Counted from the stretch's first letter, positions 46,477 to 56,039 are shown. The stretch: 64,000 nt of DNA from Polaromonas sp. (GCA_030654695.1 JAURWY010000017.1:124001-188000), one strand, 5' to 3'. A program made the numbers and translations. Notes: a model not told the origin generated them from the letters alone.

Positions 46477-46540
46477 AAATAAACAAAAAGAGTGCGCGTA
46501 AAGGTGTTGATTATTAAGGTGCAGAGACGCTCATTACCCT

Positions 46541-46972
46541 TCAATCTGCGAAGCGCTCAGTCCCGACAATTCCTAATTTTTTCAACCCTAGCCGCTGTGC
46601 ACTGGCCATCACCTGCGCCACCGCACCGTATTTGGCCTTGGCATGTGCACGGATGTGAAACTCGGGATGTGTCGGTGCATCGCCGGCTTCACGCAGCTTG
46701 CCTTCTAACTCTTTTCGATCCGCCATGGGCCGCCCGTTCCAACTGATCACACTCTTGGCGTCCACCTCGATTCTGACCACCAGCGGGTCGACGCGCGCGG
46801 TTGGTGGCGTCGCGACCGGCATGTCCATGTTCACCGAATGCAGTTGCGCCGGAATGGTGATGATCAACATGATCAACAGCACCAACATCACATCTATCAA
46901 TGGCGTGGTGTTGATGTCCATCATGAGTTGCGGCTCGTTGCTGGCCGACTCTGTGCCTACGTTCATGGCCAT
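46541..46972 (-). CDS. exbD: ExbD-type biopolymer transport protein (second copy)
   Basis: 143 residues: short cytoplasmic start with DINTTPLIDVMLVLLIMLII (the single transmembrane helix with its functional Asp) and a periplasmic domain ending LGLKKLGIVGTERF. It forms the proton channel with ExbB and energises TonB. Lies 22 nt after the first exbD; paired exbD genes are known in several TonB loci. Confidence 0.92.
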   Translation of the reverse strand: MAMNVGTESASNEPQLMMDINTTPLIDVMLVLLIMLIITIPAQLHSVNMDMPVATPPTARVDPLVVRIEVDAKSVISWNGRPMADRKELEGKLREAGDAPTHPEFHIRAHAKAKYGAVAQVMASAQRLGLKKLGIVGTERFAD

Positions 46973-46994
46973 GATTTACCTTTTATGTCTAAGC

Positions 46995-47408
46995 TCAATC
47001 AGGCTCGGTGATGAAGCTGACCTTGGTGATGCCCGCCAGTTGCACCGCGTACATCACCCGACCGACCGACTCAAAGTCGCTTTGTGCATCACCCCGAATC
47101 TGGACCTCGGGTTTGGGCTCTTTCAGCGCCAGCGTCTTCATCCTTGCCACTAAATCTGCGCTACTTTTCATGGGCGTGTCGTACAGATAAATGTGACCCT
47201 TTGCATTGACCGAGATGATGATGTTTTCCGGTTTCGTTTCGCGCAACAGATTCTTCTCATGGGGCAGACTGACCTTGATCGAGGTGGTCACCACCGGGAT
47301 CGTGATCAAAAAAATGATCAACAACACAAGCATCACATCCACCAGCGGTGTGGTGTTGATGGTGCCAATGATTTCGTCATCGGCTTCAGACCCAATATTC
47401 ATCGTCAT
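46995..47408 (-). CDS. exbD: ExbD-type biopolymer transport protein (first copy)
   Basis: 137 residues. INTTPLVDVMLVLLIIFLIT holds the transmembrane Asp; the periplasmic part has SLPHEKNLLRETKPENI and ends AGITKVSFITEPD. It starts 2 nt after exbB. Two different ExbD subunits probably form a heterodimer in the motor. Confidence 0.92.
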   Translation of the reverse strand: MTMNIGSEADDEIIGTINTTPLVDVMLVLLIIFLITIPVVTTSIKVSLPHEKNLLRETKPENIIISVNAKGHIYLYDTPMKSSADLVARMKTLALKEPKPEVQIRGDAQSDFESVGRVMYAVQLAGITKVSFITEPD

Positions 47409-47410
47409 GG

Positions 47411-48160
47411 TCAGCGCTTGGTTGTCGCCAGCAGCACCGCGTGCAGGTCTGAGCCAAAGGCGTTGACGTCGTCCATCACGGCCTTGTTGCGGCGTACCAG
47501 CCAGTTGTAGCCCAGCACTGCGGGCACCGCCACGGCCAAGCCAATGGCCGTCATGATCAAGGACTCGCCGACAGGGCCGGCTACTTTGTCAATGCTGGCT
47601 TGGCCGGTCATGCCGATCTTCACCAGCGCGTGATAAATGCCCCAAACCGTGCCAAACAAGCCGACGAACGGTGCCGTCGAACCGACAGTGGCCAGAAAAG
47701 CCAGACCGCCCTGCAGCCGGCTTTGCACCGTACCAATCGCGCGCTGAAGGGTCATCGTGACCCAGGTGTTGAAGTCAACCGCACCCAGTAAGCCACCATG
47801 CTTGGCTGCGCCTTCAAGACCTTTGTCGGCGATAAAGCGATACGGGCTGGACTTGTCCAATGCGTCAGCGCCCTGGCGCACCGTGGCAGCATCCCAGAAA
47901 TTATCTTGCGCCACTTTGGACAGCTTGCCCATGCGGGACTGCTCGACATATTTGGTGAAAATCACATACCAGCTGCCCATGCTCATGACGAGCAGAATCA
48001 ACAGCGTCATCTTGGCCACAGCATCCCCTTGCGCCCAAAGCGCCAGCAGGCCATAAGGGTTTTCTTCAAGCACCGTCTCAGCGGTTGCTGCGATGGCAAA
48101 ACTCAGACTGCCTAGCAGCAGGCCTACGGACACGACAATGTGTCTCAGTATCTTGAACAT
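47411..48160 (-). CDS. exbB: ExbB/TolQ-type proton channel protein
   Basis: 249 residues from ATG 48160; the frame to 48247 has no start signal. A cleavable-looking N-terminal hydrophobic segment (IVVSVGLLLGSLSFAIA) is followed by three membrane helices; the MotA_TolQ_ExbB domain has VGSTAPFVGLFGTVWGIYHA and GLAVAVPAVLGYNWL. It couples the proton gradient to TonB. The long N-terminus is typical of ExbB rather than TolQ. Confidence 0.92.
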   Translation of the reverse strand: MFKILRHIVVSVGLLLGSLSFAIAATAETVLEENPYGLLALWAQGDAVAKMTLLILLVMSMGSWYVIFTKYVEQSRMGKLSKVAQDNFWDAATVRQGADALDKSSPYRFIADKGLEGAAKHGGLLGAVDFNTWVTMTLQRAIGTVQSRLQGGLAFLATVGSTAPFVGLFGTVWGIYHALVKIGMTGQASIDKVAGPVGESLIMTAIGLAVAVPAVLGYNWLVRRNKAVMDDVNAFGSDLHAVLLATTKR

Positions 48161-48210
48161 GACGAAGATTCCTTTTGATAATTTGATAGTGATCTGAGCC
48201 GCTTGCACGA

Positions 48211-48900
48211 CTACTCCAGCTGCCACGTGTACTTCATCCGGGCCCAAGCCTGCTCGGCCTTACCGTCGACCGTGGCCGGGCGAAACTGACATTTGGACAA
48301 GCCTGTGCGAGCGGCTTCATCGAGCCGGGTGTAGCCTGAAGAATCTTCCACTTCAGACTGAATCACCCGCCCCTGCACACCCACCAAAAAGCGCAAAGTC
48401 ACGGTGCCTTTTTCACCCTGCCGGCGTGACATGAATGGGTAATCTGGCTTCTCGCAATGGGCCGTGTTGACACCTGCCGCCGTGCGCACGGCGGCTGCGG
48501 GTGCAGGCGGCTTGGGCGGTGCGACTGGCGCCGGCACTTCGAGCACAGGCTTGCTGGTCAACGCCGCGATGGCGTTCACCGCTGCAGGGGCCGGCACAGG
48601 CGTCTGCACCTCCGGCATATAAGCAGGCACAGGTACCGGCTGTGGCAACTTGTTGACCGGCGGCGGCTCCCGTTTGGGCGGTAGCGGTAGCGGCACGATC
48701 TCCGGTTTCAGCTCTCTGAGCAAAATAGCCTCTACAGGCGGGTTTATTTGGTTGACGACAGCGCGGGCCAGCCCTGAGTTGATCGCCCAGAAAATCAACA
48801 CATGCAAACCGACGACCAGCCCGATGCCCAGCGCATGCTTTATCTGCTTGTTGGGTGGATGGGCGTAGTCTTCCATCGCCAGGCTTCGGTTGAAGGGCAT
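48211..48900 (-). CDS. tonB: TonB energy-transducing protein
   Basis: 229 residues from ATG 48900; ATG 48876 and a TTG at 48915 are alternatives. One N-terminal transmembrane helix (HALGIGLVVGLHVLIFWAI), a proline-rich periplasmic spacer (LPLPPKREPPPVNKLPQPVP) and a C-terminal TonB domain (CEKPDYPFMSRRQGEKGTV; KCQFRPATVDGK). It transmits energy from ExbBD to outer-membrane receptors. Genes for two such receptors flank the cluster. Confidence 0.92.
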   Translation of the reverse strand: MPFNRSLAMEDYAHPPNKQIKHALGIGLVVGLHVLIFWAINSGLARAVVNQINPPVEAILLRELKPEIVPLPLPPKREPPPVNKLPQPVPVPAYMPEVQTPVPAPAAVNAIAALTSKPVLEVPAPVAPPKPPAPAAAVRTAAGVNTAHCEKPDYPFMSRRQGEKGTVTLRFLVGVQGRVIQSEVEDSSGYTRLDEAARTGLSKCQFRPATVDGKAEQAWARMKYTWQLE

Positions 48901-48911
48901 CGTCAGGCCAC

Positions 48912-50315
48912 TCAAGTCTCAGTGCTGCCAGCGGTCTTTAGTCGAGACCGCCAAGCCATTGAGATTTCAGCCAATACAACGACGGCAGCCGACGCGGCCA
49001 GCAGCGGCAACGCCACCAGCATCACCAATCCGCCCAAACCAGCCCATGGGCTCACGCTGCGCCAGGCGCCGGGCAGCAATCTCGGCAAACCCACAACGCC
49101 ACGAGCGCGGCGCTGAAAGTACATCACCCAGCCCGAGATGATCGAGAACACCACGCCCGCACCAAAGATGAACAGCAAGGCTTGGTTCCACCAGCCAAAC
49201 TCGCCTCGGTGGAACGGAATCCCGATGGCGGTGGCTTTGCCAAAAGCAGTTTGCTCAGACCAGCCGCTGTCATAGAGCCGCTCGCCAGAGTAAGCGTCGA
49301 TCAGCAAATCAAAGCGCTTGGTTGGGTCGCCGCGGTCCATCTGGTTGGCACGCCACACACCTTCGGGCCCAGTTGGGGCCATGACCTGCATCGACACCTC
49401 GGGGGCGTACTGGCGAATAGCTTGAACAGCCTGCTGCCAATTCAGCGCCCGGCCTTCTGGCGAGATACTGGATTTGAACTTTGCAGGAATGCGCGGCGGC
49501 GTTTGGCCGCTTGCATCACGCGCCCACTTGACCTGACTGCCGGCATACTGGCTCCAAGTCAAGCCGGTGGTCAAAATCACGGCGCTCATGAGCCCCAGCG
49601 TGACACCGATAAAAGAATGCCACTGCAACCAGGCTACACGCCCTTTGGCGCCGGCTTGCGGCAAGGCCGCTTGTCCCGTGCTGGGCCACCATAAAAAGAT
49701 GCCGGTCACCAGCATCACCATCAACCAGCTGGCGGCCAGCTCAATCATCCAGCGCCAACTGTCTGACTGCATCAAGCTTGAGTGCAGCTTGCGGGCCCAG
49801 ACATTGAAGCGGTCAGCCTGCGGCAACTGGCCGAGCACGTCGGCAGAATACGGGTTCACGTAGACCACCGTGGAACGTGAAGGAAAACCAAAGTTCGTCC
49901 GTAAAAAAGCCGGTGCACTCTTGCTGGCTTGACTTGCAGCGCCGGCAATACCATGACCCGCGTGACCGCCGTGCGTCCCCATGGAGGCGGCCTTGGCTGG
50001 TGGCGGCATGAAGGCCAGTTTCACACTGTCATTGGCATCCTGCGCGGGCATGACCGAGTGCAACGTCCAACCTGCAGGCACGGCCTGCTTTGCAGAAGCC
50101 ACAGCATCGTCTAAAGGTTTAGCTTGCGACTGCGGTGTCACCGTGTCCAGATGCGCGTACAAGGCGCTTTCAATCTGTGGCGTGAAGACATATAGCAAGC
50201 CCGTCGCCGCCGCCATCACCGCAAACGGCGAGGCAATCAACGCAGACCAGAAATGCAGACGCCACAACAGACTGCGGCGGCGTGCCTGAATGGGGGCAAA
50301 AGAAGCGGAGGTCAT
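48912..50315 (-). CDS. PepSY-associated membrane protein (iron-uptake linked)
   Basis: 467 residues. Four to five membrane segments, the first FWSALIASPFAVMAAATGLLYVF, with PepSY domains in the periplasmic loops. The end has VFSIISGWVMYFQRRARG, typical of PepSY_TM proteins. These are often next to siderophore receptors and some reduce ferric siderophores. An MGTHGGHAGHG His-rich stretch near 110 could bind metal. It sits between tonB and a receptor gene. Confidence 0.85.
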   Translation of the reverse strand: MTSASFAPIQARRRSLLWRLHFWSALIASPFAVMAAATGLLYVFTPQIESALYAHLDTVTPQSQAKPLDDAVASAKQAVPAGWTLHSVMPAQDANDSVKLAFMPPPAKAASMGTHGGHAGHGIAGAASQASKSAPAFLRTNFGFPSRSTVVYVNPYSADVLGQLPQADRFNVWARKLHSSLMQSDSWRWMIELAASWLMVMLVTGIFLWWPSTGQAALPQAGAKGRVAWLQWHSFIGVTLGLMSAVILTTGLTWSQYAGSQVKWARDASGQTPPRIPAKFKSSISPEGRALNWQQAVQAIRQYAPEVSMQVMAPTGPEGVWRANQMDRGDPTKRFDLLIDAYSGERLYDSGWSEQTAFGKATAIGIPFHRGEFGWWNQALLFIFGAGVVFSIISGWVMYFQRRARGVVGLPRLLPGAWRSVSPWAGLGGLVMLVALPLLAASAAVVVLAEISMAWRSRLKTAGSTET

Positions 50316-50341
50316 GGTCTCTCTTTCAAAGTCTCAAAAGC

Positions 50342-50365
50342 GCCCCGACCGTTGCGGGTCGGGGC
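50342..50365 (-). terminator. Hairpin after the TonB-receptor gene
   Basis: A 9-bp stem GCCCCGACC/GGTCGGGGC (50342-50350 with 50357-50365), 6-nt loop, followed on the minus strand by GCTTTTGAG. It lies 34 nt beyond the receptor stop, before the PepSY gene. It could reduce read-through into the PepSY-tonB genes. Confidence 0.65.
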
Positions 50366-50398
50366 ATGACATGGCGTAAAGCTGTCAACGATCAGAGA

Positions 50399-52543
50399 TC
50401 AAAGAACGCCAAAAGCTTTATTCAAACCAAGCATCAGGCTGCGCGGCGCACCGGGGAGATAGCTGTTAGCCGTCGCTGGGTTGTAGCTGCCTGTTCCCTT
50501 GTAGGTGGTTGAAGCGCTATGGGCATAGACCTTGTCAGTCAGGTTGCGGATTTGTCCCCATGCTTCCCAGCCACCTTGCAACTTCTGGCTCGCCATCAGG
50601 TTCCAGACGGTGTGGCCGTCATAACGCACGGTGTTCGCGTCATTCATCCAATATCCGCCCTGCTTAACCCCACCCAAAGCTACCCGCGTAGTTGGCGACA
50701 GCTTCCAACCCACCTGGGCCTGAATCACATGACTGGGCGCGTTGGGTACCACCTGCCCGGAGTAGTTTTCAGTGGGTGAGACGACGTAATTGCCATAGGT
50801 ATGTTTGGCCCAAGTTCCGCCAATGCGCCAATCCCAAGCGCGTAAATCTTGGCTCAGCGCCACTTCGACACCTTTGCTGCTGGTGCTGCCGGCATTGTTG
50901 CTGGTGCTGACACCCCCAGCGTCTCGATAGGAGACGATGGTGTCCTTGCCGGTCAGGCGGTAGATCGCTGAATCGAGCTTGACACTTCCTGCCAACAGGG
51001 CGCGCCAACCGAGTTCCACGTTTTCGTAGGTGGCTGGCTTCAAATCAGGTACGTTGCTTGTCCCGTACAACTGACTGACCTCGGGTGGCGTGAAACCAGC
51101 GCTGACATTGCTGTACAGGCTGCTGGCCTGAGTCAGGGCATAGGTGGCCCCAAGTTTGGGGCTGAAACGGGCAAACGTTTTTTGCCCGTTGGGTGCGCCA
51201 TAGCTAGCGCCGGGCGTTTTGTTGTTTTGGAAGTCGTACAAAATGCTGTCGTAGCGCCCACCAGCCACCAAGCGAAGCTTTTCAACAGGGCTGAACTCCA
51301 GCTGCGCGAATGCCGCATCGTTGTTGATGCCGACACCGTAGTCCCGCACACCCAGCTGCGTTGCGCTGGGGGTGTAGCTGATGTAGCGCAAAGAAACTGG
51401 ATCCCGCACAACATTCAAGTTGCTAGAGACAAAGTCGTTCTGGCTTCGGTCAATGTAGAGACCACTCACCAGACGAGCCGTTAGCCAATCAAAATTTTGC
51501 TCATGCTTCAGATCAACGCCAACCGACTCAACATGGTTGTTGTTGATCTTGCCGAGACAGGTCGTGAAGGCTCCCGCAGCGCAATTGGCGCCAGAAAAAC
51601 TGTAGTTAGGCAACTGGCCGTGGTCATTGTTGCGGGCAAACAGCGTGACCGTTGTCACCCCATTGCGGGTTGTTTCACCCTCCCAAGCCAGATTAGCGCG
51701 GGTGGTTTTGTCTTTCCGCCAAGTGAACGTGTTCAGGCTGATGCCACGCTTAGCTTCGTCGCGGTAGTTAGCCTCACTGACATTGCCGCCAGTTTCGCTA
51801 AAGAGATCCGTTTGCACCACAGAAGCTCGAAGCCACGAAGTCGGCGTCAAGTTGTAGTCACCTCGCAGGGTGAAGGAGTCTTTGTTGCCGCCGCTGTAGT
51901 CCTGCCAATTGTTGGAATCACGGCGTGAGCTGTAGTGCGAAAAACGCAGACCTAAGTCACCCCAGGAGTTGCTGGCGCCCGAATCAAGCCGGGTGTAGCC
52001 ATCGGTGCTGTCGTGACGAATACCCAGAGAACCCGTTGGCGTCTTTGAAGGGCGTTGGGTCAAAAAGTTGACCGCGCCGCCCACGGCGTTACTGCCGTAC
52101 AGCGATGAAGCTGCGCCCTTGACCACCTCCACAGCGTCTGCGCCATTCATGTTCATCTCATTCAAGGCGTTGTGGTTAAAAACGCCCAGCGGTCGAATGG
52201 GAATACCGTCCTCCAAATACTGATAAACCGCACTGGTACTGATGGGTTGGCGAATGGACATACTGTGCTGTTCATTGCCAAGATCGTTCCAAAACACGCC
52301 GGGAATACGGTTGATGATTTCGCCAACCGATTTAGCCTTGTCTTGTTCCCACTGTGCGCGTGACACAGCGCCAATAGACACAGGTGTTTCCGCCAGTTTG
52401 GTTTCTGAGCGCGAGCCTGAGATAACCATTTCCTCAACCGGCGCTGCGGCATTTTGTGCCATGACGGAGCCAGAAAAAACCAAGGCTAAGGCAGCCGGCA
52501 GCAAGCCCCGCTTGGCTCCACGGAGAGAAAAATACTGTTTCAT
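50399..52543 (-). CDS. TonB-dependent siderophore/metal receptor
   Basis: 714 residues from ATG 52543; the upstream 38 codons are arginine/proline-rich noise. Signal peptide about 1-30 (LLPAALALVFSGSVMAQ), TonB box EEMVISGSRSE, plug domain with IINRIPGVFWNDLG and MNMNGADAVEVVKGAASSLY (GaaS motif), and a beta-barrel ending LGLNKAFGVL. It imports a metal complex. The neighbours DUF2946, PepSY and TonB genes fit iron or copper uptake. First long gene of the minus-strand run. Confidence 0.92.
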   Translation of the reverse strand: MKQYFSLRGAKRGLLPAALALVFSGSVMAQNAAAPVEEMVISGSRSETKLAETPVSIGAVSRAQWEQDKAKSVGEIINRIPGVFWNDLGNEQHSMSIRQPISTSAVYQYLEDGIPIRPLGVFNHNALNEMNMNGADAVEVVKGAASSLYGSNAVGGAVNFLTQRPSKTPTGSLGIRHDSTDGYTRLDSGASNSWGDLGLRFSHYSSRRDSNNWQDYSGGNKDSFTLRGDYNLTPTSWLRASVVQTDLFSETGGNVSEANYRDEAKRGISLNTFTWRKDKTTRANLAWEGETTRNGVTTVTLFARNNDHGQLPNYSFSGANCAAGAFTTCLGKINNNHVESVGVDLKHEQNFDWLTARLVSGLYIDRSQNDFVSSNLNVVRDPVSLRYISYTPSATQLGVRDYGVGINNDAAFAQLEFSPVEKLRLVAGGRYDSILYDFQNNKTPGASYGAPNGQKTFARFSPKLGATYALTQASSLYSNVSAGFTPPEVSQLYGTSNVPDLKPATYENVELGWRALLAGSVKLDSAIYRLTGKDTIVSYRDAGGVSTSNNAGSTSSKGVEVALSQDLRAWDWRIGGTWAKHTYGNYVVSPTENYSGQVVPNAPSHVIQAQVGWKLSPTTRVALGGVKQGGYWMNDANTVRYDGHTVWNLMASQKLQGGWEAWGQIRNLTDKVYAHSASTTYKGTGSYNPATANSYLPGAPRSLMLGLNKAFGVL

Positions 52544-52700
52544 GGGTGGCCTTTGGCGTGAAGGCGGACGGCGCAAGGCCAAGCCGCGGCAGGGGCCGGC
52601 GCTAAATGAGATGAATGCACGAAATTCTCCAAAAACAGAAAAACAAATCACGTCCAAGCTCCGCGTTAACGGATGCTCAAAACGCTATCGGATCAATGGT

Positions 52701-53069
52701 TCAGGAGAAAGTGGGTGGTCCGCGCGCGGGAAGCGGCGCGCCCGTCAGCGCCGCGATGCGGGCTGCGGGAATGCTCTGGAGAGCATAGGCCAGTGGCTGT
52801 GGCAGCGCTGGCAGGAAAATGGCGACAGGAGGTGGCGCACCGACAGTACCGCACAGGGAGCAGTCCATCGTGTAGCCCGAAGCAATGTCGACACCCTCAT
52901 CGCTCTGGCTCTGACCCTGAATCACCAGTTTCATCACACCGGAGCCCGAGCAGACCATCTCCATCGATTGCGGATTAACCAAGGGGGCCGCAGCAGCAAC
53001 GCCAACAAACAAAGCAAACCAGACCAGCGCGAAGCGGGTGATCAGGTGTGACTGGCGGAGAAACTGCAT
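52701..53069 (-). CDS. DUF2946-family secreted protein
   Basis: 122 residues with an N-terminal hydrophobic segment (FALVWFALFVGVAAAAP) acting as signal or anchor, then a MDCSLCG Cys pair near 68-72, as in DUF2946. Such proteins occur next to TonB receptors and copper genes and may bind metal in the periplasm. Function is not established. Confidence 0.7.
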   Translation of the reverse strand: MQFLRQSHLITRFALVWFALFVGVAAAAPLVNPQSMEMVCSGSGVMKLVIQGQSQSDEGVDIASGYTMDCSLCGTVGAPPPVAIFLPALPQPLAYALQSIPAARIAALTGAPLPARGPPTFS

Positions 53070-53110
53070 GGCCGCATTATCTATGATGACGAGCGGCTCT
53101 TAAATTGAAA

Positions 53111-53488
53111 CTATTGGGGATGGTCTGATTTGCCAGCAGACGCAGCCGCAACGACTGATTTACCCAAGTGACTTAAGTAATCTCGAGACAGCTGGGTCGC
53201 GTGAATGTACTTGACACGGTTGTCGTCTTCATCCATCTGAAGCTCCAACATCCCCTTCAAACGCAAAGTCTTCAGTCGCCGATGAACGGTTGTCGAAGAT
53301 GCATCCGAGGACATTTGCATGGCCTTCAAAACGGTGATTTTCTTGCCTGTACTCCAATACGTAGCGAGTAAATCCAGAAGTCGCTCCTCAGGCAAATCCA
53401 GAGATGGATAAGCCGGCATTCTCCGAACATCACCAGAGATGCGCAGAAAATTGAGATAAATTTCGCTATGGTCGTTTAGATTTTTCAC
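53111..53488 (-). CDS. Winged-helix regulator-like protein
   Basis: 125 residues from a GTG at 53488 (ATG 53419 is an alternative). The middle reads as a MarR/DprA-like winged helix: LDLLATYWSTGKKITVLKAM, SSDASSTTVHRRLKTLRLKGM, then the wing MDEDDNRVKYIHAT. A small DNA-binding regulator of unknown target. The gene is solitary between the receptor group and the bactofilin group. Confidence 0.65.
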   Translation of the reverse strand: MKNLNDHSEIYLNFLRISGDVRRMPAYPSLDLPEERLLDLLATYWSTGKKITVLKAMQMSSDASSTTVHRRLKTLRLKGMLELQMDEDDNRVKYIHATQLSRDYLSHLGKSVVAAASAGKSDHPQ

Positions 53489-53681
53489 GGACGAATATTA
53501 GCGTCCCAGATATGAAATGCAAGTTTGCTTTCCCGCTTGGCAATGAGTGAAAATAAGACTTTCAATATGGCTACGAAAGTCCATTTTGTGATGGGCGAAA
53601 AAAAGAACACAAATAACAATAAAGCACTCAAAATCTAAAGTATAAGCACTTTGTTTTGAAGGGCTTACCCGCCCAAAAACC

Positions 53682-54119
53682 TCAACGGCGAACCACCAAA
53701 TCGCCTTCAACTGTCGCGCCGCGACCGATGGTCAACAACTGATAGGTGACGTGTCCCTTGACCACCGCGCTGGCCGCAATAACCAGCTCCCCACAGACGG
53801 CCGTGCCAGAAAAGCTGCCTTTGATGTGCAAGCTGGCACAAGACACATTGCCTTCAACTTGGCCGCGTGGCCCCACATTGACACTGCTGGCTTTGATCGT
53901 TCCGCTGGTGCGTCCCTCGATGTGCAAAATGCCGTCGGAAACAATATCACCCGTGAGCGAAAAACCTTCGCTGATCACTGTTGGCTTGTGTGTATCGAGC
54001 ACGGCCACACCTGTGACGCCGCGCTTGGCAATAGGGACTTCTTCAGCGGGCGTACTCATGGGCGTGGTGCTTTCAGTGATCAGAACTTCTGGGGGGTCAA
54101 TTTTTGTTTTTTTGAACAT
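53682..54119 (-). CDS. Bactofilin family cytoskeletal protein
   Basis: 145 residues from ATG 54119, which lies 23 nt inside the end of the M23 peptidase gene. The right-handed beta-helix repeats of bactofilin are clear: SLTGDIVSDGILHIEGRTSG, SVNVGPRGQVEGNVSCASLH, then AVVKGHVTYQLLTIGRGATV. The N-terminal tail is disordered. Bactofilins polymerise without nucleotide and position cell-wall enzymes. Confidence 0.92.
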   Translation of the reverse strand: MFKKTKIDPPEVLITESTTPMSTPAEEVPIAKRGVTGVAVLDTHKPTVISEGFSLTGDIVSDGILHIEGRTSGTIKASSVNVGPRGQVEGNVSCASLHIKGSFSGTAVCGELVIAASAVVKGHVTYQLLTIGRGATVEGDLVVRR

Positions 54120-55140
54120 AGTAGGCAGTCTCAATAACTTTCTGGGGATCGACCGGATAGCCGCCAACAGAGATTTCAAAATGCAAGTGTTTGCCGGTCG
54201 AGGAGCCGGTGTTGCCGACGAGTCCGATGACCGTGTCAAGGTCAACGTCCTGCCCTTCGTTCACATTAATGCGCGAGAGATGAGCGTAAAGCGTTTCAAT
54301 CCCGCGTTCGTGTCGGACGATCACTGTATTGCCGTAGTCTTGGTAGCTACGGGCCAGCACCACCTTACCGGCCTTGGCCGAGCGGACATCGTCACCGACG
54401 CCTGCCACCAAATCAATGCCGGTATGAAACTTCGGTCGACCGGTCAAGGGATGGGTGCGAATGCCGAAAGAAGAGCTGATGGAAAAGTCGATCAACGGCA
54501 TTTTGGCGGGCAAGGCATTCAACACGTTCATCAAATCATGGTTCTTGGCGATGGCATCTGACAATTTACCGCGCAGCAGTGGATTGGTAGGCTCAACTTG
54601 GTCGCTGCGAAAACCGCCCATCGCCACGTTGCCATGAATCACCTTGATGGCCTTTTCAGACAGCCCTGTGGCATCTAGTCGCGCTTTGAGACTGATGTTG
54701 TCAGACGTCAACGTTGTGGCCGAGCTCTTCACAAAACGGCGAATTTCAATGTCTCTCTCACGAATGGTTTGTGCCAACACCAACATGTCGTCCTTGCTCA
54801 TGGACAACACCCCTTTGTCGGTCAGATCATCCGTACTGCCCAACAAGGCGGAGTAAATTTCGTTGTGTGACCGCTCCAGCTTGGCATTGCCGATCACCAA
54901 CAAGGACGAGAAGACAGCCAGCACAGTGATGGTTACGGCACTGGCAGAGCCCACCAGAATCAAGCCGCGGACAACGTTGCGTTGCAAGTGTCCCGAAACG
55001 GAGAAATACTTGAGGTCGCCTTCTTGCTCAAGGATGATTCTGGAGTCGTGATAGTCCCGGCGCCAAAGTGACGCCAGCGAGGCAGGCAGAGCCATCAGCC
55101 ATGCTGCGCCATTGAGCAAGCGGTGAACCAGCGATAGCAT
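54097..55140 (-). CDS. M23-family metallopeptidase (LmdC-like)
   Basis: 347 residues. N-terminal membrane helix (GLILVGSASAVTITVLAVF, about 55-75), a coiled-coil-prone middle and a C-terminal LytM domain: FGIRTHPLTGRPKFHTGIDL (first zinc ligands), LYAHLSRINVNEG and the STGKHLHFEISVGG HxH motif. It cleaves peptidoglycan cross-links. Bactofilin genes on both sides match known bactofilin-M23 pairs that shape cells. Active-site residues are intact. Confidence 0.9.
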   Translation of the reverse strand: MLSLVHRLLNGAAWLMALPASLASLWRRDYHDSRIILEQEGDLKYFSVSGHLQRNVVRGLILVGSASAVTITVLAVFSSLLVIGNAKLERSHNEIYSALLGSTDDLTDKGVLSMSKDDMLVLAQTIRERDIEIRRFVKSSATTLTSDNISLKARLDATGLSEKAIKVIHGNVAMGGFRSDQVEPTNPLLRGKLSDAIAKNHDLMNVLNALPAKMPLIDFSISSSFGIRTHPLTGRPKFHTGIDLVAGVGDDVRSAKAGKVVLARSYQDYGNTVIVRHERGIETLYAHLSRINVNEGQDVDLDTVIGLVGNTGSSTGKHLHFEISVGGYPVDPQKVIETAYYVQKNKN

Positions 55141-55151
55141 CGGGGGGAAAC

Positions 55152-55553
55152 TCAGGATGGCGACTTGACGTCAACGAGGGAAATCTCGGCCGTTTTAAAC
55201 ATGGCAGGAACGACAACAGCCGCCTTAGCAGGCACGATGGCGCCCTGCACCAAGCCGCCACGCTCGATTTCGATTTCACCGTAGCTGGCATTGCCATTGA
55301 CGCGACCGGTGCTGCGAATAATGAGGTGTTCGGAAGCCAACAGCGTGTCGTGAATTTCGCCAAAAACATCCGCCTTACGGACCTTGATGTTGCCGACCAA
55401 CTTGCCTTGGGCTCCCACCAGAATTTCATCAGCCTGCAGATCGCCTTCCAGCGACCCATTGATCACTGCCCGCCCAGGAACCACAAATTTTCCGGAGACC
55501 GTGACGCCTTCGCCAATCACGATGCAGCCAGCCTCATTGGTACGATCATTCAT
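55152..55553 (-). CDS. Bactofilin family cytoskeletal protein (second copy)
   Basis: 133 residues. The beta-helix core reads CIVIGEGVTVSGKFVVPGRA, VINGSLEGDLQADEILVGAQ and NIKVRKADVFGEIHDTL, then a short tail. It lies 11 nt upstream of the M23 gene and is the first gene of this three-gene unit, so two bactofilins may co-polymerise with the peptidase. Confidence 0.92.
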   Translation of the reverse strand: MNDRTNEAGCIVIGEGVTVSGKFVVPGRAVINGSLEGDLQADEILVGAQGKLVGNIKVRKADVFGEIHDTLLASEHLIIRSTGRVNGNASYGEIEIERGGLVQGAIVPAKAAVVVPAMFKTAEISLVDVKSPS

Positions 55554-55783
55554 ACTTAATTCCTTACTTAAATACCTGTTTTAGGGACGATTTAGACCAA
55601 CCGCAAGCCGCATTTGACTGAGCGCCAATAAGAGTGTCAGTTCGTACCAAATGTAACAATGCATTACTGCAATCTTATCATTCGGTGGGAATACTCGTCA
55701 ATTTTTGACGCTTAGAAAGACGACCCATACGACACTTGACATCAGGTCTACGAGAACTACCGCGCAAGCACTACAACAGCAAT

Positions 55784-56008
55784 TTATTTTGCATTTTTTT
55801 GGTTGGCTTTGTGGATCTCTTGCAACTGGCGCTTACGTTTGGCCTTGTTTTTGGCCTCGGGTTCGGCAGGGCGATCTCGCCGCGCTTGCGCTTGCTGCTC
55901 AGCGGCTTTTCGCTGACGCTTGATGTTGCGCATGCGAACGATGAGTCGCCCCACGGCAAAGCTGATGACGCCGCTGACGACCAGCAAAATGATGCCTGGA
56001 GTTTCCAT
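55784..56008 (-). CDS. Small single-pass membrane protein
   Basis: 74 residues: one N-terminal transmembrane helix (GIILLVVSGVISFAVGRLIV) followed by a very basic, Lys/Arg/Gln-rich helix (RKAAEQQAQARRDRPAEPEA then KNKAKRKRQL). No recognised family. Lies 31 nt downstream of hemW on the same strand. Function unknown. Confidence 0.65.
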   Translation of the reverse strand: METPGIILLVVSGVISFAVGRLIVRMRNIKRQRKAAEQQAQARRDRPAEPEAKNKAKRKRQLQEIHKANQKNAK

Positions 56009-56039
56009 GGTGAGTAAATTTTGTAAGGGTTGACTTGAA

